A program made the translations under genes and the position numbers. Under the pieces are notes generated by a model. It saw only the letters and a list, made by a program, of their open reading frames with translations, was not told where the DNA came from and made no database searches. From contig JAVMKC010000115.1 of the NCBI GenBank assembly GCA_031732795.1, positions 124,001 to 188,000 on the forward strand: a DNA stretch of 64,000 nt, read 5' to 3'. Positions 17,666-25,215 of the stretch are shown piece by piece. The DNA comes from Accumulibacter sp031732795 (GTDB lineage: Bacteria; Pseudomonadota; Gammaproteobacteria; Burkholderiales; Rhodocyclaceae). Every line of letters begins with the position of its first letter. Within the stretch, counting starts at the first letter, position 1.

Positions 17666-19264
17666 TCAGTCCATCGCCTCGTACAAGGGCAGGGTCAGGA
17701 ATTCCGGGTAGTCCGGGGTCAGTGACATCTTGTCGAAGATCACCGCCGCTTGATAATAGGTGGCGGTATCCTCACCTTGGGCGAGCACGGTCTGTTTGAC
17801 CTTCTCCAGTTCTTCGCTGATCATGCCGCGGACCATTTCGACGGTTACCTTGCGGCCATCGTCGAGGATGCCTTTGGACGAAACCACCCATTGCCAGACT
17901 TGCGAACGGGAGATTTCGGCGGTGGCGGCGTCTTCCATCAGATTGTGGATCGGCACACAGCCGTTGCCGGCCAGCCAGCTGCCCAGATAATGGATGCCGA
18001 CGTTGATGTTGTTGCGCAGGCCCGTTTCGGTGATCGGCTGTGACGGCTGGAAATTGAGGAAGTCGGCGGCGGAGAACACTTCATCACGCTGCTTTTCCCA
18101 TTGGTTCGGACGCTCGCCGAGAACTTTCTGAAATTCTTCAGCGGCGATCGACACCAGTCCGGGGTGGGCGACCCAGCCGCCGTCGAAACCGTCGTTGGCA
18201 TCGCGTGCCTTGTCATGCCGGATACCGGCAAGGGCTTTTTCGTTGGCCACTGGATCGTTCTTGATCGGAATCAGCGCACTCATCCCGCCCATCGCCGGCG
18301 CGCCGCGTTTGTGACAGATCTTCACCAGTTGCAAGGCATAACTGCGCATGAACGGCACTTCCATGGTGATCGCACCGCGGTTGGCCAGGCAGAAGTCGGC
18401 GTTCTTCTTGAATTTCTTGATGCACGAGAAGATGTAGTCCCAGCGACCGGCGTTCAGGCCGGCCGAGTGCTCGCGCAATTCGTAGAGAATTTCCTCCATT
18501 TCGAAGGTCGCCAGAATCGTTTCGACCAGCACCGTGGCCTTGATCGTGCCGCGCGGCAGCCCGATGTGCTCCTGAGCCATGATGAAAATGTCGTTCCACA
18601 AACGTGCTTCGAGATGTGATTCCATCTTCGGCAGGTAGAAGAACGGGCCGGCACCGCGAGCGATCTGTTCCTTGGCGTTATGGAAAAACACCAGCGCGAA
18701 ATCGAAAATACCACCGGAAACCCGCTGGCCATCGACGGTGACGTGCTTCTCATCGAGATGCCAACCACGCGGACGAATCTGCAAGGTGGCGATCTGGTCA
18801 TTGAGCGAATATGTCTTGCCGGCTTCATTGACGAACGACAACTGCCGGCGGATCGCCCGGTACAGATTCACCTGACCCTGAAGCTGATTGTCCCATTTCG
18901 GACTGTTCGAGTCCTCGAAGTCGGTCATGTACGAATCGGCGCCCGAATTGAAGGCATTGATGATCATTTTCGCTTCCACCGGGCCGGTGATCTCCGTCCG
19001 CCGACGTTCGAGCGCCTTGGGCAACGGCGAGATTTTCCAGTCGCCTTCGCGAATGGCCTTCGTCTCTGGCAGAAAATCGGGCATTTCACCGGCATCGATA
19101 CGCGCCTGACGTTCCTTGCGCGCGCGCAGCAACTCCTGGCGACGGCCTTCAAAAGCGCGATGCAGTTTGACGACCAGATCGAGCGCGTCCTTGGTCAGGA
19201 TGGAAAGGTAATCGGGTGCGATCGGGGCGTTGATCTGCATGCCGGCGGGCAGTTCGAGGCTCAT
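17666..19264 (-). CDS. aceB: Malate synthase A
   Basis: Malate synthase condenses glyoxylate and acetyl-CoA to malate in the glyoxylate cycle, allowing growth on acetate or fatty acids. The 532-residue length and motifs are those of isoform A: MTDFEDSNSPKWDNQLQGQ, LQIRPRGWHLDEKH, FFYLPKMESHLEARLWND and the C-terminal QWVVSSKGILDDGR. The ATG at 19264 follows TAGGAG. The gene is divergent from a LysR-type regulator that starts 114 bp away and is a natural candidate for its controller. Isocitrate lyase is not in the window. Together with the acyl-CoA and acetoacetate genes near 35-42 kb, it indicates use of fatty acids or stored PHA. Confidence 0.97.
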   Translation of the reverse strand: MSLELPAGMQINAPIAPDYLSILTKDALDLVVKLHRAFEGRRQELLRARKERQARIDAGEMPDFLPETKAIREGDWKISPLPKALERRRTEITGPVEAKMIINAFNSGADSYMTDFEDSNSPKWDNQLQGQVNLYRAIRRQLSFVNEAGKTYSLNDQIATLQIRPRGWHLDEKHVTVDGQRVSGGIFDFALVFFHNAKEQIARGAGPFFYLPKMESHLEARLWNDIFIMAQEHIGLPRGTIKATVLVETILATFEMEEILYELREHSAGLNAGRWDYIFSCIKKFKKNADFCLANRGAITMEVPFMRSYALQLVKICHKRGAPAMGGMSALIPIKNDPVANEKALAGIRHDKARDANDGFDGGWVAHPGLVSIAAEEFQKVLGERPNQWEKQRDEVFSAADFLNFQPSQPITETGLRNNINVGIHYLGSWLAGNGCVPIHNLMEDAATAEISRSQVWQWVVSSKGILDDGRKVTVEMVRGMISEELEKVKQTVLAQGEDTATYYQAAVIFDKMSLTPDYPEFLTLPLYEAMD

Positions 19265-19378
19265 GCGTGACTCCTAGGCAAGGGTGGGGGAACGATGCGA
19301 GGATTGTATTAGATGCTTTACTGGAATATAAGAGCGATTGGAATCAAATTATCTTTGACTAAAACTATTGAATAACGC

Positions 19379-20275
19379 ATGGATCAGTTGAAACAACTCC
19401 TGGCTTTCGTCAATTCGGCCCATCGCGGCAGTCTCTCGGCAGCCGCGCAACTCGAAGGGGTGACGCCGGCAGTCATCGGTCGTCGGTTGGACGCGCTCGA
19501 AGCGCGATTGGGTGTCCGGCTGCTGTTGCGTACCACCCGCAAGCTGTCGTTGACTTTCGAAGGGCAGGCTTTTCTGGAAGATTGTCAGCGGATTCTCAAC
19601 GATCTGGCTAATGCCGAGGCGGCGGTGTCACTCGGCGGGATTCGCGCCAATGGTCATCTGAAAGTGTCGGCACCGGCTGGTTTCGGGCGTCGTCATGTCG
19701 CGCCGCTGGTCAGCGCGTTCATGGACGCCAACCCGGATGTCTCGGTGCGGCTTGATCTGACCGACCGCCTGGTCGATCTGGTCAATGAAGGGGTCGATTG
19801 CGCGGTACGGATCGGTGAAATGCCGGATTCGACGCTGGCCAGTGCCAAGCTCGGTGAAATGCGCCGCCTGGTCGTGGCCAGTCCGGGCTATCTCGAACGC
19901 CATGCCGCGCCACAAACCCCGGCGCAGTTGTCCGCGCACAATTGTCTTTCGTTAGGTCAGCAACGAGGATGGTCCTTGCGGCAAAGTCCGGACGGGGAGG
20001 TGATCAGTTACAAGGTTTCCGGCAGTTTCGAGTGCAACGACGGTGCGGTGCTGCATCAATGGGCGCTGGCTGGCAAAGGGCTGGCTTGGCGTTCATTGTG
20101 GGAGGTGGGCGAGGATCTTCGTCAAGGCCGACTGGTGTCGGTGCTCGACGACTATGCCGCACCACCGGTCGGCATCCATGCCGTCTTTCCAGAACGCCGC
20201 CATCTGCCGTTGCGAGTGCGGCTATTCATCGACCGCTTGAAGCAATCTTTTGGAAATCCGCGTTATTGGCAGTGA
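19379..20275 (+). CDS. LysR-family transcriptional regulator
   Basis: This 298-residue regulator has an N-terminal winged helix (FVNSAHRGSLSAAAQLEGVT, RRLDALEARLGVRLLLRTT) and a periplasmic-binding-like effector domain (VSAPAGFGRRHVAPLVSAF). It belongs to the large subgroup close to DsdC/CrgA-type proteins, so the effector cannot be predicted. It is divergent from aceB, sharing a 114-bp AT-rich intergenic region, which suggests control of malate synthase. The ATG at 19379 lacks an obvious ribosome site; the encoded start MDQLKQLLAFVNSAHRGS is typical. Confidence 0.9.
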   Translation: MDQLKQLLAFVNSAHRGSLSAAAQLEGVTPAVIGRRLDALEARLGVRLLLRTTRKLSLTFEGQAFLEDCQRILNDLANAEAAVSLGGIRANGHLKVSAPAGFGRRHVAPLVSAFMDANPDVSVRLDLTDRLVDLVNEGVDCAVRIGEMPDSTLASAKLGEMRRLVVASPGYLERHAAPQTPAQLSAHNCLSLGQQRGWSLRQSPDGEVISYKVSGSFECNDGAVLHQWALAGKGLAWRSLWEVGEDLRQGRLVSVLDDYAAPPVGIHAVFPERRHLPLRVRLFIDRLKQSFGNPRYWQ

Positions 20276-20589
20276 ATCGTTGGAGGAGTCACTGGGCGGC
20301 GATCTGTCGAGATGCTGCGCCATCTTCTGTGCGTGATGCTGATGCCGCGTGTCTTCGTAACGTATTGTTTGACGAGACGCAGATAACCGCGGTTGCGGTT
20401 TCGATCCGCCCGTTGTTATTGCCCTCTCTTGGGTGCGTCATTCGATATCGCAAAATCGGCCACCCACCATCCCGATCAATAGCCGTCACCAAGACCGTAT
20501 GTCGCCAGGGGTTTGAGCGGCCGCCTGATGCCAGTGCCGATAGACAAGGGGTGGCAAGAAAGCAAGGAAGGCGACGAAGTCGTGGTCAG
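20276..20589. other. Intergenic stretch, nothing recognised
   Basis: About 310 bp between the LysR gene and the terminator of the zinc-ribbon-like gene. Short frames exist on both strands, but none has a convincing start site or family resemblance. It may be an eroded gene. Confidence 0.5.
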
Positions 20590-20590
20590 A

Positions 20591-20623
20591 AAAACACGCA
20601 AACAGGCCATAAACAATGGCCTG
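20591..20623 (-). terminator. Rho-independent terminator of the CxxC protein gene
   Basis: Read on the minus strand, an 8-bp perfect stem (CAGGCCAT with ATGGCCTG, 5-nt loop) is followed by GTTTGCGTGTTTTTC. It lies 27 bp after the stop of the minus-strand gene at 20650. Confidence 0.75.
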
Positions 20624-20649
20624 CAAGCAGCATCGCCTTCGATGGACTC

Positions 20650-21096
20650 TCAGGCTTTGCCGGCAGCCAGTTTCTTTGCTGCGCGAGCCAGCGCCTTGCG
20701 AGCTTTTTCCGCTTTGATGTGTGCCAAAGCCTGAGCTCGATTGCAGTCTTTGCAATAGGAGTGCAAACCATCCGAACTGCGGGAATTCTTGTGGAATTCC
20801 AGAACGGATTTTTGTTGTTTGCATTTGACACAGGTCTTCATTTTCATCGGGACGACTTCTTCGACGGTCACAGGAAGACGTGGAGAAGAGTCGTCCGGCC
20901 TGATCGAATGGTTACCGGTCGTCGCGGAGGACGAATAAGCGACTGGTTCCACTCGGTTGGAACCCGAGGGCGAGGGCTCAGGCATCGGATTGGCATTCGA
21001 CTTGACTGTCTTGCCGTGCGCAGGCTGCGGTGTCGTGGCGTTTGACAACTTGGGCATGGTGGAATAGTCGTTTGGGGTAACAAGCTGGAGGCTCAT
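20650..21096 (-). CDS. Small zinc-ribbon-like (CxxC...CxxC) protein
   Basis: This 148-residue protein has a low-complexity N-terminal half rich in Pro, Ser and Thr, a compact four-cysteine module (CVKCKQQKSVLEFHKNS followed by GLHSYCKDCN) and a basic Ala/Lys-rich C-terminal helix (KARKALARAAKKLAAGKA). The module matches the zinc-binding half seen at the start of many HNH-type endonucleases and phage proteins. No HNH catalytic residues follow, so a nucleic-acid-binding role is inferred rather than nuclease activity. The ATG at 21096 follows AAGGAG. It has its own terminator and faces away from the AT-rich region to its right. Function unknown. Confidence 0.7.
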   Translation of the reverse strand: MSLQLVTPNDYSTMPKLSNATTPQPAHGKTVKSNANPMPEPSPSGSNRVEPVAYSSSATTGNHSIRPDDSSPRLPVTVEEVVPMKMKTCVKCKQQKSVLEFHKNSRSSDGLHSYCKDCNRAQALAHIKAEKARKALARAAKKLAAGKA

Positions 21097-21202
21097 TGAC
21101 GGCTCCTTTATGGCAAATGGGACAAAATATATTTATAGCTTTATGCGCATCAACGATTCTTTGTACCCAACTTCTGCGATTGGTCAGGACGAATCAAAAA
21201 AC

Positions 21203-21295
21203 ATGTCACAACTGGATCAAGACTTGTCATTGGCCGAACTCATTGGCAGCTTGATGCCTGGTGGATTGTGTTGCGTTGTTTCGTGTACGAACTGA
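21203..21295 (+). CDS. Possible small Cys-rich peptide with GG-type leader
   Basis: A 30-residue frame begins MSQLDQDLSLAELIGSLM and ends PGGLCCVVSCTN. An acidic, Leu-rich leader followed by Gly-Gly and a short tail with three cysteines superficially resembles precursors of modified peptides or double-glycine secreted peptides. The ribosome site is weak (AGGAC 12 bp upstream), and no modification enzyme, peptidase or transporter is adjacent, so this may be chance. An in-frame start further upstream at 21110 is also possible. Confidence 0.25.
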   Translation: MSQLDQDLSLAELIGSLMPGGLCCVVSCTN

Positions 21296-21296
21296 A

Positions 21297-22344
21297 CTCG
21301 CGAAGAATCGTTTCATCTTTGAATAAAGGAGTTTTTCTCCATCGATAGTGCTGAACGAGTGCCTCTATTTTGCGCGTATCAAGTTTCAAACAAAGGAATT
21401 AGTTGGCATAACACTGTCGAAGAAGTCATCTCTGACAAAAAATTCAACCGTGTCTGCTGGCTGACGTGCGAGACGTATTTGTCGGCACTGCCAGACTTCA
21501 TCCTCGAATATCACATAAGCAAATATTATGCCCATTAATAAGTGGATTTTATTCTATCAATAGCTTAAACCTGGCCTCCAGACAGCCTGACCAGCGTCAT
21601 TCCCTGGCAAATGTAAAAAAAACTGACATCAAGAGAATCGGTTTGGCAGGAGTGTCAATGTGAGCCAATCAATGACTTCTTCCTCCCTTTGTCCTCACGG
21701 AGTAATCGCAGGGCAACGAGTTTGGATTGAATTGGACAGCGGTGATTTCTGGATGCTGTTGAACTTCAGGAATCGTTGCGATCTGCGCGGGAAAACGTGC
21801 ATAGACTGATTTCGCGGCGCATAGAGAGGTCACGCCACGAGAACTCATGGAAAAATGGACAGCTTTTCGGCTGACACAGTTGATCAGTCTCAAGTCCGAC
21901 AAACTCCTAAGGGCGATCAATGACCCGTCAAATGAGAAGAAGATGGCGTTGATCTGGCAAAATGCGTGTGTTCGGACAACTGTTCCGTTTGCTGCAAATT
22001 TTCCGACTCTTTGGATCCTTGATTCATTGCACCTTGTCGACGTGCTGCCCGAAAATCGCGAACCAGTGTCGTGACCTGTTGCCGCTTGAAATTTGCCAGA
22101 CCAGACTACTTTTCTGGGTTCCGGTGGATTGCAAGCGCAGGTTCTGCCTCGTCGTGAAACGGCTTGTTGGTAAACCTGCAGGAAACCGAAGCCTGTTCTG
22201 CGATTTTGGTTTAGGCCAATCGATCAAGATAAACAGAGACAATCGTAACTGTAACGTTTGTTTGGTGTCAATAATCAGAGTAACAGTAAAAGTACGTTTC
22301 ATATTAATATGTTGTTTTAATTGTGCATGTTATCTGTGCGGGTT
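21297..22344. other. AT-richer stretch without recognisable genes
   Basis: About 1 kb of lower-GC sequence. Only short frames are present, without ribosome sites or family resemblance. The last 120 bp before the Mu-type protein contain AT-rich runs and repeated GTAAC/GTAAAAG elements (GTAACTGTAACG, GAGTAACAGTAAAAGTAC), which may be regulatory. Confidence 0.5.
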
Positions 22345-22983
22345 ATGGATAAGACTGTAACGGAGATTAATACTTATACGGCGATCGAACTGGCGGAGTT
22401 GCGATTGCCTGGTTTTCCCGCATCGAGAAAAAATTGGTATGAACTGGTTGCCCGCGAACAGTGGGCAGTAATCGAAAAACCTGGGAAGGGGCCTGGCGGT
22501 GTGCGCCGCGAATATGTTCCTCCACCCGAAGTGCAGGCAATGATCGATGCGGTGCTTCGCGGAGAGACGCCGCCGGTCCGGGAGCGTCGCAAGCAAAGCG
22601 CCAGTCGGCCGGAACGTGTCTCGACTCCGGTCAATGACCGACGTCTCGCCCTCCGTTCGCTGGACATGAAAAAAACCGTGAACTCGCCAAAAGACAGTGC
22701 TCAAGGCGTCATCGATTTCCTGCTGCTCAACCGCTGCTTTATGGCGTGTTCAAAGGTTTATGGCGTTGGTTTCGACAAGGTGCCGGTGAGTCTGCAATTG
22801 CAATTTACTGTCGATTTTTACAATGCGCTGATTGGCATGGCCGCGAATATGAAAGGCGGAGTAGGCGCGTTCCAGCAACTTGAGACACATGCGCTGGTTG
22901 AGCAATTGCGACTGCTGTTGCAGATGGAGGTCGTCAAACCGTGGTGCGAGGGTCATGATCCATTCAGAGACTGGGTCATTTGA
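22345..22983 (+). CDS. Protein with Mu-transposase-type N-terminal DNA-binding domain
   Basis: Residues ~8-60 (TAIELAELRLPGFPASRKNW, then REQWAVIEKPGKGPGGVRREYVPP) match the winged-helix Mu_1 fold found at the N-terminus of phage Mu transposase and repressor. The rest (residues 60-212) holds a basic linker and a helical C-terminal domain of unknown type (DFLLLNRCFMACSKVYGVGF). A transposase catalytic core is absent, so a prophage-derived or domesticated transcriptional regulator is more likely. I chose the ATG at 22345; a TTG at 22321 would add eight residues. No phage structural genes are adjacent, and the AT-rich region upstream may hold its binding sites. Confidence 0.7.
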   Translation: MDKTVTEINTYTAIELAELRLPGFPASRKNWYELVAREQWAVIEKPGKGPGGVRREYVPPPEVQAMIDAVLRGETPPVRERRKQSASRPERVSTPVNDRRLALRSLDMKKTVNSPKDSAQGVIDFLLLNRCFMACSKVYGVGFDKVPVSLQLQFTVDFYNALIGMAANMKGGVGAFQQLETHALVEQLRLLLQMEVVKPWCEGHDPFRDWVI

Positions 22984-23107
22984 GTTGATTTAAAAAATAT
23001 TCATGAACGAACGGTTGTTTTGTCGTACGTTACTGGATCTTCGATTTTGTCCAGAGGGAAGAGCGGATGACCGTGTTGCACGGTGGTATGCGTGCTTGTT
23101 GAAATTT

Positions 23108-23956
23108 TCAGCGGCTGCGCTCAGCCATCGGTTCCCCCATCCGAACCGTCTTGCCTGCTTGCCACGTCGAGTCGAAACAGATGGTGGTTTTTGGAAACAA
23201 CAGCACTACGGTCGAACCGAGCAGGAAACGGCCCATTTCCTGACCTTTACCCAGAATGATCTGCTGGCTGTCATAGCGCCATTCGCTCAACTGAGCGCTG
23301 TGTGAAGGATTGACCGTGCCGTGCCAGACGGTGGCCATGCTGCCGACGATGGTGGCGCCGATCAGCACGATGACGAACAGGATCTCACCGGCTTGGAAAA
23401 CGCAGACCACCCGCTCATTGCGCGCGAACAGGCCGGGAACACCGCGAGCGGTCGCCGGGTTGACCGAGAACAGTTCGCCCGGGACATGAATCATTCGCCG
23501 CAGGCGACCTTCTGCGGGCATGTGGATGCGATGGTAATCGCGTGGGCTGAGATAGAGGGTGGCGAATTCACCGTCGTCAAAGCAACTGGCGAGTTGCCGG
23601 TCGCCGCCGAGCAGTGCCTGGGTGGTGTAACGGTGACCCTTGGCCTGAAAAATCTGATCGCGTTCGATGCGTCCGAATTGGCTGATGGCGCCGTCGACTG
23701 GACATACGAAGTCGGCATCGGCCAGCGGGCGGGCGTCAGCACGCAACGGTCGGGTGAAAAAATCGTTGAAGGTGGCGTAAGCGGCAGGGTCGGGGTTGGC
23801 GGCTTCGTTCATGTCGACGCCGTAGCGCTTGATGAACCCGCGGATGACACGCGTGGTCAGGGAACCGCGAGGACGGGTGGCGAATCGACCGGCGAGAACG
23901 GTGAGGGTTTTTTTGGGCAGCAGATACTGCGCCTGAACGGCGAGACGGTCGAACAC
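23108..23956 (-). CDS. psd: Phosphatidylserine decarboxylase proenzyme
   Basis: Psd makes phosphatidylethanolamine from phosphatidylserine at the inner membrane and self-cleaves to form a pyruvoyl group. The cleavage site LGST is present near the C-terminus (GRFLLGSTVVLLFP). Other family features are FNDFFTRPLRADARP, CPVDGAISQFG and YLSPRDYHRIHMP with the protease-type histidine. The 282-residue length fits the bacterial type I enzyme. The start is a GTG at 23956, and the start MFDRLAVQAQYLLPKKTL matches relatives. The DNA immediately before it is a pyrimidine-rich 13-bp tandem repeat (on the mRNA strand), so there is no Shine-Dalgarno site. Confidence 0.95.
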   Translation of the reverse strand: MFDRLAVQAQYLLPKKTLTVLAGRFATRPRGSLTTRVIRGFIKRYGVDMNEAANPDPAAYATFNDFFTRPLRADARPLADADFVCPVDGAISQFGRIERDQIFQAKGHRYTTQALLGGDRQLASCFDDGEFATLYLSPRDYHRIHMPAEGRLRRMIHVPGELFSVNPATARGVPGLFARNERVVCVFQAGEILFVIVLIGATIVGSMATVWHGTVNPSHSAQLSEWRYDSQQIILGKGQEMGRFLLGSTVVLLFPKTTICFDSTWQAGKTVRMGEPMAERSR

Positions 23957-23970
23957 GATGGTAGTCAGGA

Positions 23971-24022
23971 GGAGGGCGGGAAAGGAGGGCGGGAAAGGAG
24001 GGCGGGAAAGGAGGGCGGGAAA
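23971..24022. repeat. 13-bp tandem repeat, four perfect copies
   Basis: The unit GGAGGGCGGGAAA is repeated exactly four times, starting 15 bp upstream of the psd start codon, and continues into a further purine-rich tract (to ~24050). All purines but one per unit are on the plus strand, so the psd transcript leader is almost pure pyrimidine. The sequence can form triplex or G-rich structures and can change copy number by slippage. Confidence 0.9.
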
Positions 24023-24158
24023 GGGGAACGAAGGAGGAGGAAGAAAAAGGACGTGGCGATCCAGATTATACGGTCAGCCCGGATGGTTGACGTCGCCGCT
24101 TGCTGATATGGTCGGCGGATGCGCTCGACGGCGTGATTGCCGCCGAGCGGAAACACGA

Positions 24159-25214
24159 TCAGCGCAATCCGGCGTTGATTTTTTCGAGAGCGGCACGTCC
24201 TGGGGAAAGCTCGGCAGCGCCAAGTGAATTCAAGGGCGCGTCGACCGACCCCAACTGCTGATGAAGATCCTGCGCCTCCGGGTCTACATAGAGCAGGCCG
24301 GTGACCAGTTCGCCCTGCGCGGCGTGGTCTTGAATGTAAGCCATCGCCCGGCGGCGGTCGCTGGGGTCGTAGCCGGCGTGGAGCTTGCGCAAACGCAGGA
24401 TCGAACCGTCGTGTTGACGGACGTCGATTACTTCGCCTTCGCCGTAGTCCGCGGTGATTTCTTCTCGTGGGGTGATGAAATCCAGCCTGGTGACCGCTTC
24501 ATTGTGTTCGCGGACGTAGTCGTAGCTCTTGGTGCTGCCAGTGTGGTTATTGAAGGTGATGCACGGTGACAGCACGTCGATGACCGCTGCGCCTTGATGT
24601 GCCAGGGCGGCGCGGATCAGCGGCGTCAGTTGCGCTTTGTCGCCGGAGAAGCTGCGGGCGACAAAGGTGGCGCCCATCACCAGTGCCAAAGTGACCAGGT
24701 CGATCGGCGCATCATTGTTCATCTGTCCACGTTTCGATTTGGAGCCTTTGTCAGCGGTGGCCGAAAACTGACCTTTCGTCAGGCCATAAACACCATTATT
24801 TTCAACGATATAGGTCATGTTGACGCCGCGACGCATCAAGTGTGCGAACTGACCGAGACCGATCGACGCCGAGTCGCCGTCGCCGGAAACTCCAAGATAG
24901 ATCAGGCTGCGGTTGGCGAGATAGGCACCAGTAAGTACCGACGGCATGCGTCCATGGACGGTGTTGAAGCCGTGGGAATTGCCCAGGAAATAATCCGGCG
25001 TTTTTGACGAGCAGCCGATTCCGGACAGCTTGGCCACGCGGTGCGGTTGAATGTCGAGTTCCCAGCACGCCTGAATGATGGCTGCCGAGATCGAGTCGTG
25101 GCCGCAACCGGCGCAGAGCGTCGAGATCTTCCCTTCATAATCGCGCCGGGTATAGCCGACACTGTTTTTGGCCAGCGAGGGATGATGAAGCTTTGGTTTG
25201 GCGAGGTAGGTCAT
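24159..25214 (-). CDS. korB: 2-oxoglutarate:acceptor oxidoreductase, beta subunit
   Basis: This is the thiamine-diphosphate subunit of a 2-oxoacid:ferredoxin oxidoreductase that oxidatively decarboxylates 2-oxoglutarate to succinyl-CoA, or works in reverse. The 351-residue chain has the Cys pair CAGCGH near residue 34, the TPP-binding GDGDSASIGLGQFAHLMRR and the neighbouring VENNGVYGLTKGQFS. It follows korA with a 1-bp gap and is last in the korC-korA-korB operon. KorB has an unusually long C-terminal tail (about residues 290-351) after the core. A pyruvate-specific enzyme would normally carry different subunit fusions, so 2-oxoglutarate is preferred. Confidence 0.9.
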   Translation of the reverse strand: MTYLAKPKLHHPSLAKNSVGYTRRDYEGKISTLCAGCGHDSISAAIIQACWELDIQPHRVAKLSGIGCSSKTPDYFLGNSHGFNTVHGRMPSVLTGAYLANRSLIYLGVSGDGDSASIGLGQFAHLMRRGVNMTYIVENNGVYGLTKGQFSATADKGSKSKRGQMNNDAPIDLVTLALVMGATFVARSFSGDKAQLTPLIRAALAHQGAAVIDVLSPCITFNNHTGSTKSYDYVREHNEAVTRLDFITPREEITADYGEGEVIDVRQHDGSILRLRKLHAGYDPSDRRRAMAYIQDHAAQGELVTGLLYVDPEAQDLHQQLGSVDAPLNSLGAAELSPGRAALEKINAGLR

Positions 25215-25215
25215 G

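Noticed and set aside
19942..21045. A 367-codon plus-strand frame across the LysR end and the zinc-ribbon gene
   Set aside because: It overlaps two supported genes on different strands, has no ribosome site and shows no family pattern.
22345..22983. Mu-like transposase
   Set aside because: Only the N-terminal DNA-binding fold is present; the DDE catalytic core and a partner ATPase are missing.
23971..24022. CRISPR-like repeat
   Set aside because: The 13-bp units are directly adjacent without spacers, so this is a simple tandem repeat. No CRISPR array or cas gene was seen anywhere in the window.
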